Shown here in pieces: positions 55,592-63,877 of a stretch of 64,000 bases of DNA. The stretch is from Chitinophagaceae bacterium (lineage in GTDB: Bacteria > Bacteroidota > Bacteroidia > Chitinophagales > Chitinophagaceae). Where the stretch lies: positions 62,001 to 126,000 of the forward strand of contig JADKAM010000009.1 in the NCBI GenBank assembly GCA_016715365.1, in the 5' to 3' direction. The notes below the pieces were generated by a model. That model worked only from the letters and a program-made list of their open reading frames with translations. It was not told where the DNA came from and did no database searches. Within the stretch, counting starts at the first letter, position 1. The number at the start of each line of letters is the position of its first letter. The position numbers and the translations under genes are program-made.

Positions 55592-56846
55592 ATGGATAAC
55601 ACAATAGAATCAGCAGAAGATAAATTAAGTATTGCAAACCGGAAGCTTCTTTTTCAAAATGAAGAAAAAGAAAAGCGGGCAGCCGAATTAAGCATTGCCA
55701 ACAAAGAACTGATCTTTCAGAATGAAGAAAAAGAAAAACGGGCAGCAGAATTAAGCATTGCCAACAAAGAACTGATCTTTCAGAATGAAGAAAAAGAAAA
55801 GCGGGCAGCAGAACTGATCATTGCCAATACAGAACTGGCTTTTCAAAACGATGAAAAGGAAAAACGGGCAGCAGAGCTGATCATCGCCAATACAGAACTG
55901 GCTTTTCAGAATGAAGAAAAAGAAAAGCGGGCAGCAGAGCTGATCATTGCCAATAAAGAACTGGCTTTTCAAAATGAAGAAAAAGAAAAACGGGCGGCTG
56001 AACTCATTATTGCCAATAAAGAACTGGCTTTTCAAAACGAAGAAAAAGAAAAACGGGCAGCTGAACTCATTATTGCCAATAAAGAACTGGCTTTTCAAAA
56101 CGAAGAAAAAGAAAAACGGGCAGCAGACCTCATCATTGCCAATAAAGAGTTGCTGGCATTCGCTTATATCTCAAGCCACGATCTGCAAGAACCGCTGCGT
56201 AAAATACAAACCGTTGTAACGATCATCCTGGAAAATGAAAATAAAAATCTGTCGGAAAAAGGGAAATATAATTTTCAGCGTATGCAACTGGCAGCCGGAA
56301 GAATGCAGCAGCTGATTGATGACCTGCTTGCCTTCTCCCGTATCAATACCACCGATCACCAGTTTGAAAAAACTGATCTGAACCTGATTATAGAAGAAGT
56401 AAAAAATGAACTGAGAGATACCATGCAGGAAAAACATGCATCTATTGAAGTCACAGAGATATGTCCCGCCAATATCATACCCTTTCAGTTTCGCCAGCTT
56501 ATGTACAACCTCATCAGCAACGCACTCAAATTTTCAAATCCGGATATACCGGCGCACATTATCGTAACAGCAGCATTGTAAATGGCGGTGACCCTGACAA
56601 CCAGTATTTTCTCCTGAAAAAAAATATTGCCATATCACTGTAAAGACAACGGCATTGGCTTTGAGCCACATTTTAATGAACGTATTTTTGGTGTGTTTCA
56701 AAAGCTGCACAGTAAAGAAGTATATGCCGGCACAGGTATTGACTTGCCATTGTAAAAAAATAGTAGAAAACCACAAAGGAATTATTACGGCAACCAGCGA
56801 ATTAAATAAAGGTGCCACCTTTGATATTTATATTCCGGCTGACTGA
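55592..56846 (+). CDS. Histidine kinase with 21-residue coiled-coil repeat, frameshifted
   Basis: MDNTIESAEDKL leads into seven full and one partial copies of the 21-residue unit NEEKEKRAAELIIANKELAFQ type (three heptads), then HisKA with YISSHDLQEPLRKI (H near residue 192) and an HATPase domain. The frame breaks near 56570 and again between 56580 and 56770; the C-terminal end VENHKGIITATSELNKGATF stops at 56846. Missing bases in ATTGACTTGCC and in a seven-A run account for the last breaks. Soluble; input would come from the repeat helix or a partner. Confidence 0.8.
55658..56156 (+). repeat. 63-bp tandem repeat in the kinase gene
   Basis: Seven full 63-base units starting at 55658 plus a partial eighth, each coding a 21-residue unit. 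Units 1-2 (SIANKELIFQ), 3-4 (IIANTELAFQ) and 5-7 (IIANKELAFQ) form blocks, suggesting stepwise duplication. Each unit adds exactly three heptads, so the coiled coil stays in register. Confidence 0.85.
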
Positions 56847-56976
56847 ATTACTTCTGACTTTTACAGCCTGTTGCCCTCCCTTTTCAGAAACCGCCCGAAA
56901 TGAATTATGCAGTAAGAAATCTTTTTTGATTTGTAACTTTTAATTTCCAACACTTCTCCCAACTCCAAACCCACAA

Positions 56977-57042
56977 GTGTGAATTCTGCAACTCATTTTC
57001 AGATTTATACAAGCATTAATTGGCCAAATGGACTCATTTTTG
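56977..57042 (+). promoter_or_regulatory. 21-bp direct-repeat promoter, receiver 5
   Basis: GTGTGAATTCTGCAACT at 56977-56993; half-sites TTCTGCAAC (56984) and TTATACAAG (57005), 21 bp apart; -7-like CATTTTTG at 57035-57042, 51 bp after the first. Confidence 0.72.
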
Positions 57043-57106
57043 TGTTATCCGTTTACGTGCAAATGACCTGAGACCGATGAAAATCCATTGCCGCCCATTC
57101 ATGCTA

Positions 57107-57550
57107 ATGAAAATTAATCAATATACAACTACGCCGCTCAATATACTCTATGCAGAAGATGACCTCGACGACCGTATCTTTTTTGAAAAAGTACTAAGTG
57201 AAATACCCATACGCATCAATCACACGATTATAAAAAACGGAGAATTGCTGATGAAATACCTGCATACCACAGCAGGACCGCTTCCCGATGTGGTTTTCCT
57301 GGATTTGAGTATGCCGCTTAAAACAGGGTTTGAGTGCCTGGCCGAAATAAAAGACAACGATAAATTAAAGACATTAAATGTAGTAATGCTTACTGCATCT
57401 TTTACAAGGGGTACTGACCTGGAAGACATCCTTAAAAGCACACTGGCGGGAATGGGAGCAATGGATTACATACGCAAAACGGGCGACTTTAAGCAATTCA
57501 AAGCTGTTATACAACAAACACTCTACAAAATATTTAAAAAGGCCAGCTAA
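57107..57550 (+). CDS. CheY-like receiver 5
   Basis: 147 residues from ATG 57107 (ATG 57101 is equally possible). The open frame reaches back to a TTG at 57020, but that lies before the -7 element and cannot be the start. ILYAEDDLDDRIFF, VVFLDLSMPLKTG, YIRKTGDF; the Lys of the receiver site is in RKT, and T takes the place of the usual P. Closest to receiver 1 (shared TASFTRGTDLED-type stretch). Confidence 0.82.
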   Translation: MKINQYTTTPLNILYAEDDLDDRIFFEKVLSEIPIRINHTIIKNGELLMKYLHTTAGPLPDVVFLDLSMPLKTGFECLAEIKDNDKLKTLNVVMLTASFTRGTDLEDILKSTLAGMGAMDYIRKTGDFKQFKAVIQQTLYKIFKKAS

Positions 57551-57703
57551 GTTTAAACAGCACTAATAAAGGGATTACCCGGAAGACCTGAAGATAGGGC
57601 AGCTGAATTTAAACACTTCCCGTCTTACCGCCTTACAGGCAAATATTCCGAATCCATTTTTAAAAACAGGCTTTGTTTTACAACTACCATAGTAAAAGAC
57701 CCT

Positions 57704-57769
57704 GTGTGAATAATGCAACTAATTTACCTAATTCTGTAATGCTTTACTGTTAAAGGAAATCTACCTTAC
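57704..57769 (+). promoter_or_regulatory. 21-bp direct-repeat promoter, receiver 6
   Basis: GTGTGAATAATGCAACT at 57704-57720; half-sites TAATGCAAC (57711) and TTCTGTAAT (57732), 21 bp apart. At the standard 51 bp lies TACCTTAC (57762), which matches TAnnTTTG only in its first six positions. Confidence 0.6.
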
Positions 57770-57810
57770 TTACTCATTAGCCCCGCTCATCAACTGTTTA
57801 AAAAACGAAC

Positions 57811-58203
57811 ATGAAATCAATTTTGCTCATTGAAGACAATATTGATATTCTTGAAAACCTGGCCGAATATCTGGAGCTGGAAGGTTACCATGTGTATTCA
57901 ACAAACAATGGAGAAAAGGGAATTGAGCTAGCATTGGAACACATGCCCGACCTCATCATTTGTGATATGCCCCGGCCCGGCATTGATGGCTATAAAGTTT
58001 TGAAAACGCTTATCGACAACCTGAGCATTACCAAAATACCTTTTATCTTCTGTACAACCATGAGTGAAAAAATAAACAGATCAGATGCCCTTGAATCGGG
58101 TGCAGATGATTACATAATTAAACCTTTTGAACTGGAAACTATTTTACAGATAGCAAAGCTTTGCATAAAGACAGGTACCAAAAGACAAAAATTATCAGCA
58201 TGA
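57811..58203 (+). CDS. Receiver-domain protein 6
   Basis: 130 residues, SILLIEDNIDILENLAEYLELEGY, phosphoacceptor in LIICDMPRPGIDG, Lys in IIKPFELE. Very like the receiver part of the Crp fusion at 12265 (IENTAEILELAGY region), though without output domain; MP follows the Asp directly instead of IMMP. Its stop overlaps the next start (ATGA). Confidence 0.82.
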   Translation: MKSILLIEDNIDILENLAEYLELEGYHVYSTNNGEKGIELALEHMPDLIICDMPRPGIDGYKVLKTLIDNLSITKIPFIFCTTMSEKINRSDALESGADDYIIKPFELETILQIAKLCIKTGTKRQKLSA

Positions 58204-58977
58204 TAGCTTCAGCATTAAAATCAGAAAGTGAACCGGCTTTAAAAAAGCCAGGCCCGTTAAACATACTGCTGGCCGAAGATAACCTGCTGAACGGGAAACT
58301 GATGACTGTTTTGTTTGCACAGCTTGGCATTTCAATACAAGTGGCGGTAAATGGCCTGGAAGCTGTTGAAAAAATAGAAACGGATAATTATGATGTGGTG
58401 CTGATGGATATGGAAATGCCTGTTATGAACGGATACGAAGCAACCGCAATCATCCAATAAATTAAAAAATACGATTCCCATCATTGCCCTTACAGCCAAT
58501 GCAAGGCCCGGCGAAAAGAAAAAATGTTTGCAACTGGGTATGAATGGTTATGTATCAAAACCAATTAATACTGCCGATCTTTTTAATACTATTTACAAAC
58601 TTACCGGTAAAGTTGTTTTCACAAAACCAGCTATTATAAATATACAAACAGTTTCGGTCGCTTCTGATAAAGTATGTAACCTGGATTATCTGATGGGTGC
58701 AACCCATGGAAACAAAGAAACCGTAAATAATATTGTTACTGTTTTTTTTAATGAGACGAAGAAAGAATTGAATTATTTGAATAATGCCATCAGAGAAAAC
58801 AACTATCCGGTCATTGGCGATATATCCCATAAAATAAAATCTGCTTTTTCCATCCTCGGCATATCTGTGCTGGAACCCGTTTTTAAAGAAATGGAGCAAC
58901 TCAGCAGCAGCACCTCTTCCATCGGTAATATAGAACTGCTCAGCCAGCGGGTGCATGTTGTTTTTAACCCAGGCTAA
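58200..58977 (+). CDS. Receiver-Hpt protein, frameshifted
   Basis: A receiver domain (NILLAEDNLLNGKLM, VVLMDMEMPVMNGYEAT) breaks near 58456 and continues as KNTIPIIALTANA, YVSKPINTADL, then an Hpt domain (DYLMGATHGNKETV, GDISHKIKSAFSILGI, with His in DISHKIKS). The stop is at 58977. The arrangement is that of the C-terminal half of a hybrid kinase, here separate, linking phosphate between receivers. The frameshift is probably artefactual. Confidence 0.75.
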
Positions 58978-59045
58978 AAGAAGAAATGATGTTGGAGAAT
59001 TAAACATCGAATACCAATCACACATTTAATCTATCCTGATAAAAG

Positions 59046-59150
59046 CTGTCAGGTTGTACTGAGCTTGTCGAAGTGTTGTTGAAACCGGTGCCACTGGGAG
59101 AAGAACCTCTCTAATTTGTGAACCCGCCTTCGAGAATCTCAGGCTGACAG
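59046..59150. repeat. Dispersed repeat, copy 2
   Basis: Ends CTGTCAG (59046-59052) and CTGACAG (59144-59150), with GAGCTTGTCGAAGTG and AACCCGCCTTCGAGAATCTCAG inside. Relative of 27939-28006; this copy is longer. It fills part of the 311-base gap after the receiver-Hpt gene. Confidence 0.6.
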
Positions 59151-59215
59151 TATAATTTGAATGGCTAATCGTTATAAATCCGGTGTAGCGGCGTGCCCAA
59201 TAAAATATCCCCCTG

Positions 59216-59277
59216 ATTACCCGTTTTAAAAAAAGAACCTCCGGAAAACCGGAGGCTCTTTTTTTAAAACGGGTAAT
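59216..59277 (-). terminator. Long-stem terminator after ompA
   Basis: A 29-base stem with one mismatch: 59216-59244 (ATTACCCGTTTTAAAAAAAG and the following CCTCCGG) with 59249-59277, 4-base loop. A and T runs flank the GC core AACCTCCGG on both sides, so it can end transcription from both directions. It lies 12 bases after the OmpA stop. Confidence 0.9.
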
Positions 59278-59288
59278 TTTACAATCGA

Positions 59289-60812
59289 TCAATAATTCCT
59301 CAATGTCATTTCCACTCTTCTGTTCAGTGCTTTACCCGCTGTAGTATTATTATCTGCTACCGGCCTGCTCTCTCCATATCCTGCAGAAGAAATACGGCTT
59401 TCAGCAATACCCTGGCTTATCAGGTAAGCTCTTACCGAAGCAGCTCTTTGTTCTGATAAAGTCTGGTTGTATTCATCTTTACCAACAAAATCGGTATGTC
59501 CATCAATCTGTAATTTAAAAGAAGCATTATCTTTTAAGATAGAAACCACATCATTTAATTTTGGAAAAGACCTGGCCAGCAAATTTGATTTGGCTGTTTC
59601 GAAGAAAATATTCTGAGCAGCTATTTTAATACGCTTGATGATCTCTTCACTGATAACCGGGCAACCAAAGTTAGAAGCCGGTCCTTTATCGTTGATACAT
59701 TTGTCCTCTTCATCATTTACACCATCACCATCAGTATCCGGAATCGGACATCCCTGGTAACGGGCAATGCCGGCAACAGTTGGGCATTTATCCAGTTCAT
59801 CATTGATACCATCATTATCTGTATCCGGTATAGGGCAACCCTGGTAACGGGCCAAACCAAATACATCAGGGCATTTATCATCTATATCAGCAATGCCATC
59901 TCCATCTCTGTCGGGGCAGCCTTGTAATGATGCAGAACCGGCAATATCAGGACATCTGTCGGCAGCATCCAAAACACCATCTCCATCTCTGTCAAGCACA
60001 ACCGGCATTGGTGGTGGTGGAGGTACAGGCAATTTACGGCCTGTTCCTACTTTTAAAGCAATACCGGCTCTGATGGTTGTCAGGTTCCAGGTTTCAACAG
60101 TACGTGGGTTTTGACCAAAATAAGGATGGTAAGAAACGAAAGGAGAAACAACAAATTTAGATTTGCTGGTTGATGATCCCATCATAATATCATAGCCCAT
60201 TCCTACCTGGCCAGAGATACGGGTAATTTGTGTATTGTTTATCTCACCTTCTACATCAGGATTTGGAGCCTGGTTTGGAAAAGCAGGATTAATACCCTGT
60301 TTGTATGTGAATGATTTTTCTGTTGTGAAAGCCATACGTGGGCCTGCATAAATATAAAAACCATTTTTAAACGGAGCCAGTAATAAGCTTGGTTCTAAGG
60401 TAACATAGCTAAGGTTTGTTGACAGATCTGCCGGGCAATTGCAGGCAGTTGTTTGCTGTTCAAATTTTCCCCTGCGGCTGTCATACCCGCCCTGTAACAT
60501 AAACCCTAAAACCGATTTGGCCGGGCGATATTGAATTAATCCGCCGGCATAAACTCCAACGCCTCTTCCTTTATGAAAGGTTGCCGGTGAAGTGAATTCG
60601 GCATTCAGTTGCCTGGTGCTTCCGTCAAAAAAATTAACGTTGGCAGCACCCACCACACCAAAATACCATGATGGATCTGAATACTGTTGTGTTTGTGCGT
60701 TTGTTTGAATACCCGTGATTATAAAAGCACTTACCATCAGTGTTTTTATCAGCAGGCTTTTAATGCTCCCCGCATTGCGTGGTACATTTTTAATTTTATT
60801 TCTAAATTTCAT
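59289..60812 (-). CDS. OmpA-family outer-membrane protein with TSP3 repeats
   Basis: 507 residues: signal peptide (about 1-39), an N-terminal eight-strand-type barrel region (YFGVVGAANVNFFDG, then alternating strands to about 265), calcium-binding thrombospondin type 3 repeats (about 270-375: DRDGDGVLDAADRCPDIAG, DTDNDGINDELDKCP), and an OmpA peptidoglycan-binding domain (QIDGHTDFVGKDEYN, NRRVEMTL). It anchors the envelope. It is 11 bases after the Ig/ice-binding gene in one operon. Confidence 0.9.
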   Translation of the reverse strand: MKFRNKIKNVPRNAGSIKSLLIKTLMVSAFIITGIQTNAQTQQYSDPSWYFGVVGAANVNFFDGSTRQLNAEFTSPATFHKGRGVGVYAGGLIQYRPAKSVLGFMLQGGYDSRRGKFEQQTTACNCPADLSTNLSYVTLEPSLLLAPFKNGFYIYAGPRMAFTTEKSFTYKQGINPAFPNQAPNPDVEGEINNTQITRISGQVGMGYDIMMGSSTSKSKFVVSPFVSYHPYFGQNPRTVETWNLTTIRAGIALKVGTGRKLPVPPPPPMPVVLDRDGDGVLDAADRCPDIAGSASLQGCPDRDGDGIADIDDKCPDVFGLARYQGCPIPDTDNDGINDELDKCPTVAGIARYQGCPIPDTDGDGVNDEEDKCINDKGPASNFGCPVISEEIIKRIKIAAQNIFFETAKSNLLARSFPKLNDVVSILKDNASFKLQIDGHTDFVGKDEYNQTLSEQRAASVRAYLISQGIAESRISSAGYGESRPVADNNTTAGKALNRRVEMTLRNY

Positions 60813-60823
60813 AATTGTTTTTT

Positions 60824-63154
60824 TTAAGGCTTAATGATGATGTTTGTGCTGGTCATAACAATTGCTCCGTTGCGGGCAAGCATACGGCCAACTGCTGTTG
60901 CGTGTGAATTCATGGTGATTGATGTTAGTGCCAGTATATTTCCCTGGAATGAAGTATAATCTCCAATGGTAGCAGAGCTACCGGTTTGCCAGTAAATATT
61001 TTTTGCCTGTGCACCACCTGTTAGTATGACACTTCCGCCTGCTCCACCTACCGTGGTAAAACCGGATGCGATCTGGAATATCCAGATTGCATTCGAATTA
61101 CCCTGAGCATCCAGCGTGAGATTGCCGTTTGCTATAGAAAGTGTAGAAGTTGATTTGTAAATTCCGGGAGCTAATGTTAAGCCACCCTGGTCGCCTGATA
61201 CAGTCTGCGGTGCAGGAGATACTGCAGCTTCTGCAGCAAGATATGCATTGGTAAGATCGGTCTTGGCCTGCAATAGCATAGCCGGTACACCCGGAGGTGC
61301 AATATCATCAGATGCATAAATGGCTCCGTTCACAATGGTGGCCGGAGGAAATCCGGTAACTGAAGAACGAACGCCGGGATAGATACCAACATCCAGGTCA
61401 TTAATTACACTGGGACCAGCCTGGTTGCTGACGCCTACTCCTGATAAAATTCCAAAACGGGCTGCAGTATTAAGAATAACCGGGCCTTGTACCGGTGTTG
61501 TACCGGTTGTAAAGCTCCACACATAATTTGCTGCTAGTGGTGTACCTGCAACATTTCTTGCACCGGTAGTTATAGTAGCTGTATAAGTGGTATTGATCAA
61601 AAGCGCAACAGCAGGTGTAAAAGATGCTGTTGAACCTGTATAAGTAACAACGCCTGCAACGGGTATTACTCCATTATTTAGACTGAAGGTTGTAAAGTTG
61701 ATCGTCAGCGGATCCATAGGCATACTGAAAGTAGCCGTGATTATTTTACTGAGCGTTACATTAACAGCATTGCTGGCGGGATCGGTTAAAATAACCGTTG
61801 GTGCTACGCTGGTTCCGGTTGTAAAAGTCCACACGTAATTATTTGCCAATGGAGTACCGGCAACATTTTTAGCGCCTGTTGTTATGGTTGCAGTGTAAAC
61901 AGTGTTTGCAGTAAACGGCAGTGTACTGTTAAAACTTGCAGTTGAACCACTGTAAGTAACTGTACCCAAAACGGTAGTTGCTCCCTGCTTAACTGTAAAT
62001 GTTGTTGCATTGACCGTTAACGGATCCATTACCATATTAAAAGTTGCAGTAACGGTTTTGTTAAGTGTAACTCCTGTTGCATTGTTTACCGGGTCGGTTG
62101 AAATTACTGCCGGAGCAACTGCTGTACCGGTTGTAAATGTCCACACATAATTATTGGCCAGTTGCGTTCCTGCCACATTTCTTGCACCGGTTGTTATGGT
62201 AGCAGTATATAGGGTACCAGGCAAAAGACTGATAGTTGGTGTAAAAAACGCTGTGCTGCCGCTGTAAGTAACTGTACCGGGAACAATGATTGTACCCTGC
62301 ATTAACGTAAAGCTTGTAGCATTAAGCGTTAAAGGATTCATCGGCTCACTAAAAGTTGCGCTGATAACTTTATTAAGTACTACACTTGTTGCATTGTTTA
62401 CGGGATCGGTTGAAATTACAGTTGGAGCTGTAAGGGTACCGGTTGTAAATGTCCATACATAATTACCGGCTAATGGAGTACCGGCAGTATTTTTTGCACC
62501 GGTAGTAATGGTAGCTGTATAAACAGTATTCAATGTTAAAGGAAGTGCCGGTGTAAAGTAGGCAGTAGTACCATTATAAGTAACTACACCTGCTACTGCA
62601 GTTGTTCCCTGCCTTACAGTAAATGTTGTTCCGTTAATTGTTAACATATCCATCGGCATGTTAAAAGTTGCTGTAATGGTTTTGTTAAGCGGAACGCCTG
62701 TTGCATTGTTTAACGGATCAGTAGCAATTACTACCGGTGCTAATGTTGCACCTGTACTGAATGTCCATACATAATCAGTTTGTAAAGCATTACCGTTTTC
62801 ATCTTTAACTGCAGTAGTTATCCTGCCTGTATAAGTGGTGTTAACAGTAAGGGGAGTTGAAGGTGTAAAAGTTGCTGTGTTACCGCTGTAAGTAATTGTT
62901 CCAACAACCGGCGTTGCACCAGTTATGGTAAAAGTTGCCTGCGTGATGGTGGCAGGATTCATTATTTCGTTAAAGGTCACGGTTATCACTTTGTTGAGTG
63001 CTACACTGGTAGCACCAGCAGCAGGATCTGTTGACAGTACCAACGGGCAAACCCCATCGACCTGAACAAAGTCATCTTTTTTACAACTGCCTAAAAAAGC
63101 TGTCAGCGATAAGACGGCTATTGCAGTTGTGAATAATAATTTTCGTTTTTTCAT
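60824..63154 (-). CDS. Ig-repeat lipoprotein with ice-binding (DUF3494) domain
   Basis: 776 residues: lipoprotein signal (TAFLGSC, C24) and five Ig-like repeats of about 100 residues with STDPVNNAT-x-VxLNKxITATFxxPM, of the SbsA/Big_5 kind. A C-terminal DUF3494 ice-binding-like domain covers about 560-776 (RFGILSGVGVSNQAG, NGAIYASDD, LDAQGNSNAIWIFQI, GRMLARNGAIVMTS). This domain gives ice binding in some bacteria and general adhesion in others. First gene of an operon with ompA, under the 21-bp repeat promoter. Confidence 0.85.
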   Translation of the reverse strand: MKKRKLLFTTAIAVLSLTAFLGSCKKDDFVQVDGVCPLVLSTDPAAGATSVALNKVITVTFNEIMNPATITQATFTITGATPVVGTITYSGNTATFTPSTPLTVNTTYTGRITTAVKDENGNALQTDYVWTFSTGATLAPVVIATDPLNNATGVPLNKTITATFNMPMDMLTINGTTFTVRQGTTAVAGVVTYNGTTAYFTPALPLTLNTVYTATITTGAKNTAGTPLAGNYVWTFTTGTLTAPTVISTDPVNNATSVVLNKVISATFSEPMNPLTLNATSFTLMQGTIIVPGTVTYSGSTAFFTPTISLLPGTLYTATITTGARNVAGTQLANNYVWTFTTGTAVAPAVISTDPVNNATGVTLNKTVTATFNMVMDPLTVNATTFTVKQGATTVLGTVTYSGSTASFNSTLPFTANTVYTATITTGAKNVAGTPLANNYVWTFTTGTSVAPTVILTDPASNAVNVTLSKIITATFSMPMDPLTINFTTFSLNNGVIPVAGVVTYTGSTASFTPAVALLINTTYTATITTGARNVAGTPLAANYVWSFTTGTTPVQGPVILNTAARFGILSGVGVSNQAGPSVINDLDVGIYPGVRSSVTGFPPATIVNGAIYASDDIAPPGVPAMLLQAKTDLTNAYLAAEAAVSPAPQTVSGDQGGLTLAPGIYKSTSTLSIANGNLTLDAQGNSNAIWIFQIASGFTTVGGAGGSVILTGGAQAKNIYWQTGSSATIGDYTSFQGNILALTSITMNSHATAVGRMLARNGAIVMTSTNIIIKP

Positions 63155-63193
63155 AAAAGTTGATTTTAAATTTTAAGAGTTATTTATATTTCG

Positions 63194-63259
63194 CAAAGGT
63201 CATCTGCATCATCAGGTTATCTCTTACACAACCTTTGAAATCATTTACATAATTCACGC
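63194..63259 (-). promoter_or_regulatory. 21-bp direct-repeat promoter, Ig/ice-binding operon
   Basis: On the minus strand GCGTGAATTATGTAAAT starts at 63259; half-sites TTATGTAAA (63252) and TTGTGTAAG (63231), 21 bp apart; -7-like GACCTTTG starts at 63201, 51 bp after the first. Confidence 0.72.
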
Positions 63260-63293
63260 CCCTTATAAATCCCCGGGTTTTAGTTTGTCATAA

Positions 63294-63359
63294 GTGTGAA
63301 TAATATAAGTTTTAAAAAAAGTTGTATAACAGTAACGGGCACAATCTGACTCACCTTTG
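63294..63359 (+). promoter_or_regulatory. 21-bp direct-repeat promoter, Thivi_2564 gene
   Basis: GTGTGAATAATATAAGT at 63294-63310; half-sites TAATATAAG (63301) and TTGTATAAC (63322), 21 bp apart; -7-like CACCTTTG at 63352-63359, 51 bp after the first. Confidence 0.72.
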
Positions 63360-63386
63360 TAACTGTCATCACAAAAAAATAATTCT

Positions 63387-63572
63387 ATGTCTTTACTCAG
63401 CATTTTACTTGTACTGGTTGTTGTGGGTGTTATCCTCTGGTTGGTGAATACATATATTCCAATGGATCGTAAAATCAAAAACATCCTGAATGTAGTGGTG
63501 GTAATAGTTGTTATTATCTGGTTACTGCAGGCGTTTGGGTTACTTGATTCTATAAAAGGTATGCGTGTATAA
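63387..63572 (+). CDS. Thivi_2564-family small membrane protein
   Basis: 61 residues with two hydrophobic helices (LLSILLVLVVVGVILWLV and ILNVVVVIVVIIWLL) separated by NTYIPMDRKIKN, the family pattern of the Thivi_2564 proteins. Role unknown. It is divergent from the ice-binding operon and shares with it the same promoter class. Confidence 0.85.
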   Translation: MSLLSILLVLVVVGVILWLVNTYIPMDRKIKNILNVVVVIVVIIWLLQAFGLLDSIKGMRV

Positions 63573-63639
63573 TATCAGCTTTGTTAATGCGATACACACA
63601 ACCGGATAATTATAAATTATCCGGCTTAAACAAACCACT

Positions 63640-63864
63640 ATGAAAAAATTAAAAAAATTAAGCCTGGTGTATACATTGCAGGTTATGGCCGTAATACTTC
63701 TTTTTGGTTATGCTGTTGCTTCACCAGAGAATCCGTCAGAAACTGCACCCGATGGTATCGTTCCTCCGGAATATAATAAGCTACCGCTTATGATAACTGA
63801 TAAGGATTCGGTATTAACCGGCAATACCAATGCATTCTGGAATCATACAGCTAAAACCCGGTGA
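63640..63864 (+). CDS. Small secreted protein
   Basis: 74 residues: basic N-terminus (KKLKKL), hydrophobic core (LQVMAVILLFGYAVAS) and a polar mature part of about 48 residues with PDGIVPPEYNKLPLMI. Probably exported; no family recognised. It follows the Thivi_2564 gene by 67 bases. Confidence 0.65.
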   Translation: MKKLKKLSLVYTLQVMAVILLFGYAVASPENPSETAPDGIVPPEYNKLPLMITDKDSVLTGNTNAFWNHTAKTR

Positions 63865-63877
63865 TTAATTCGGTAGC

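Noticed and set aside
55751..56098. Open frame antisense to the kinase repeat
   Set aside because: A shadow produced by the periodic coding repeat; the protein reads as low-complexity FFFFIL text.
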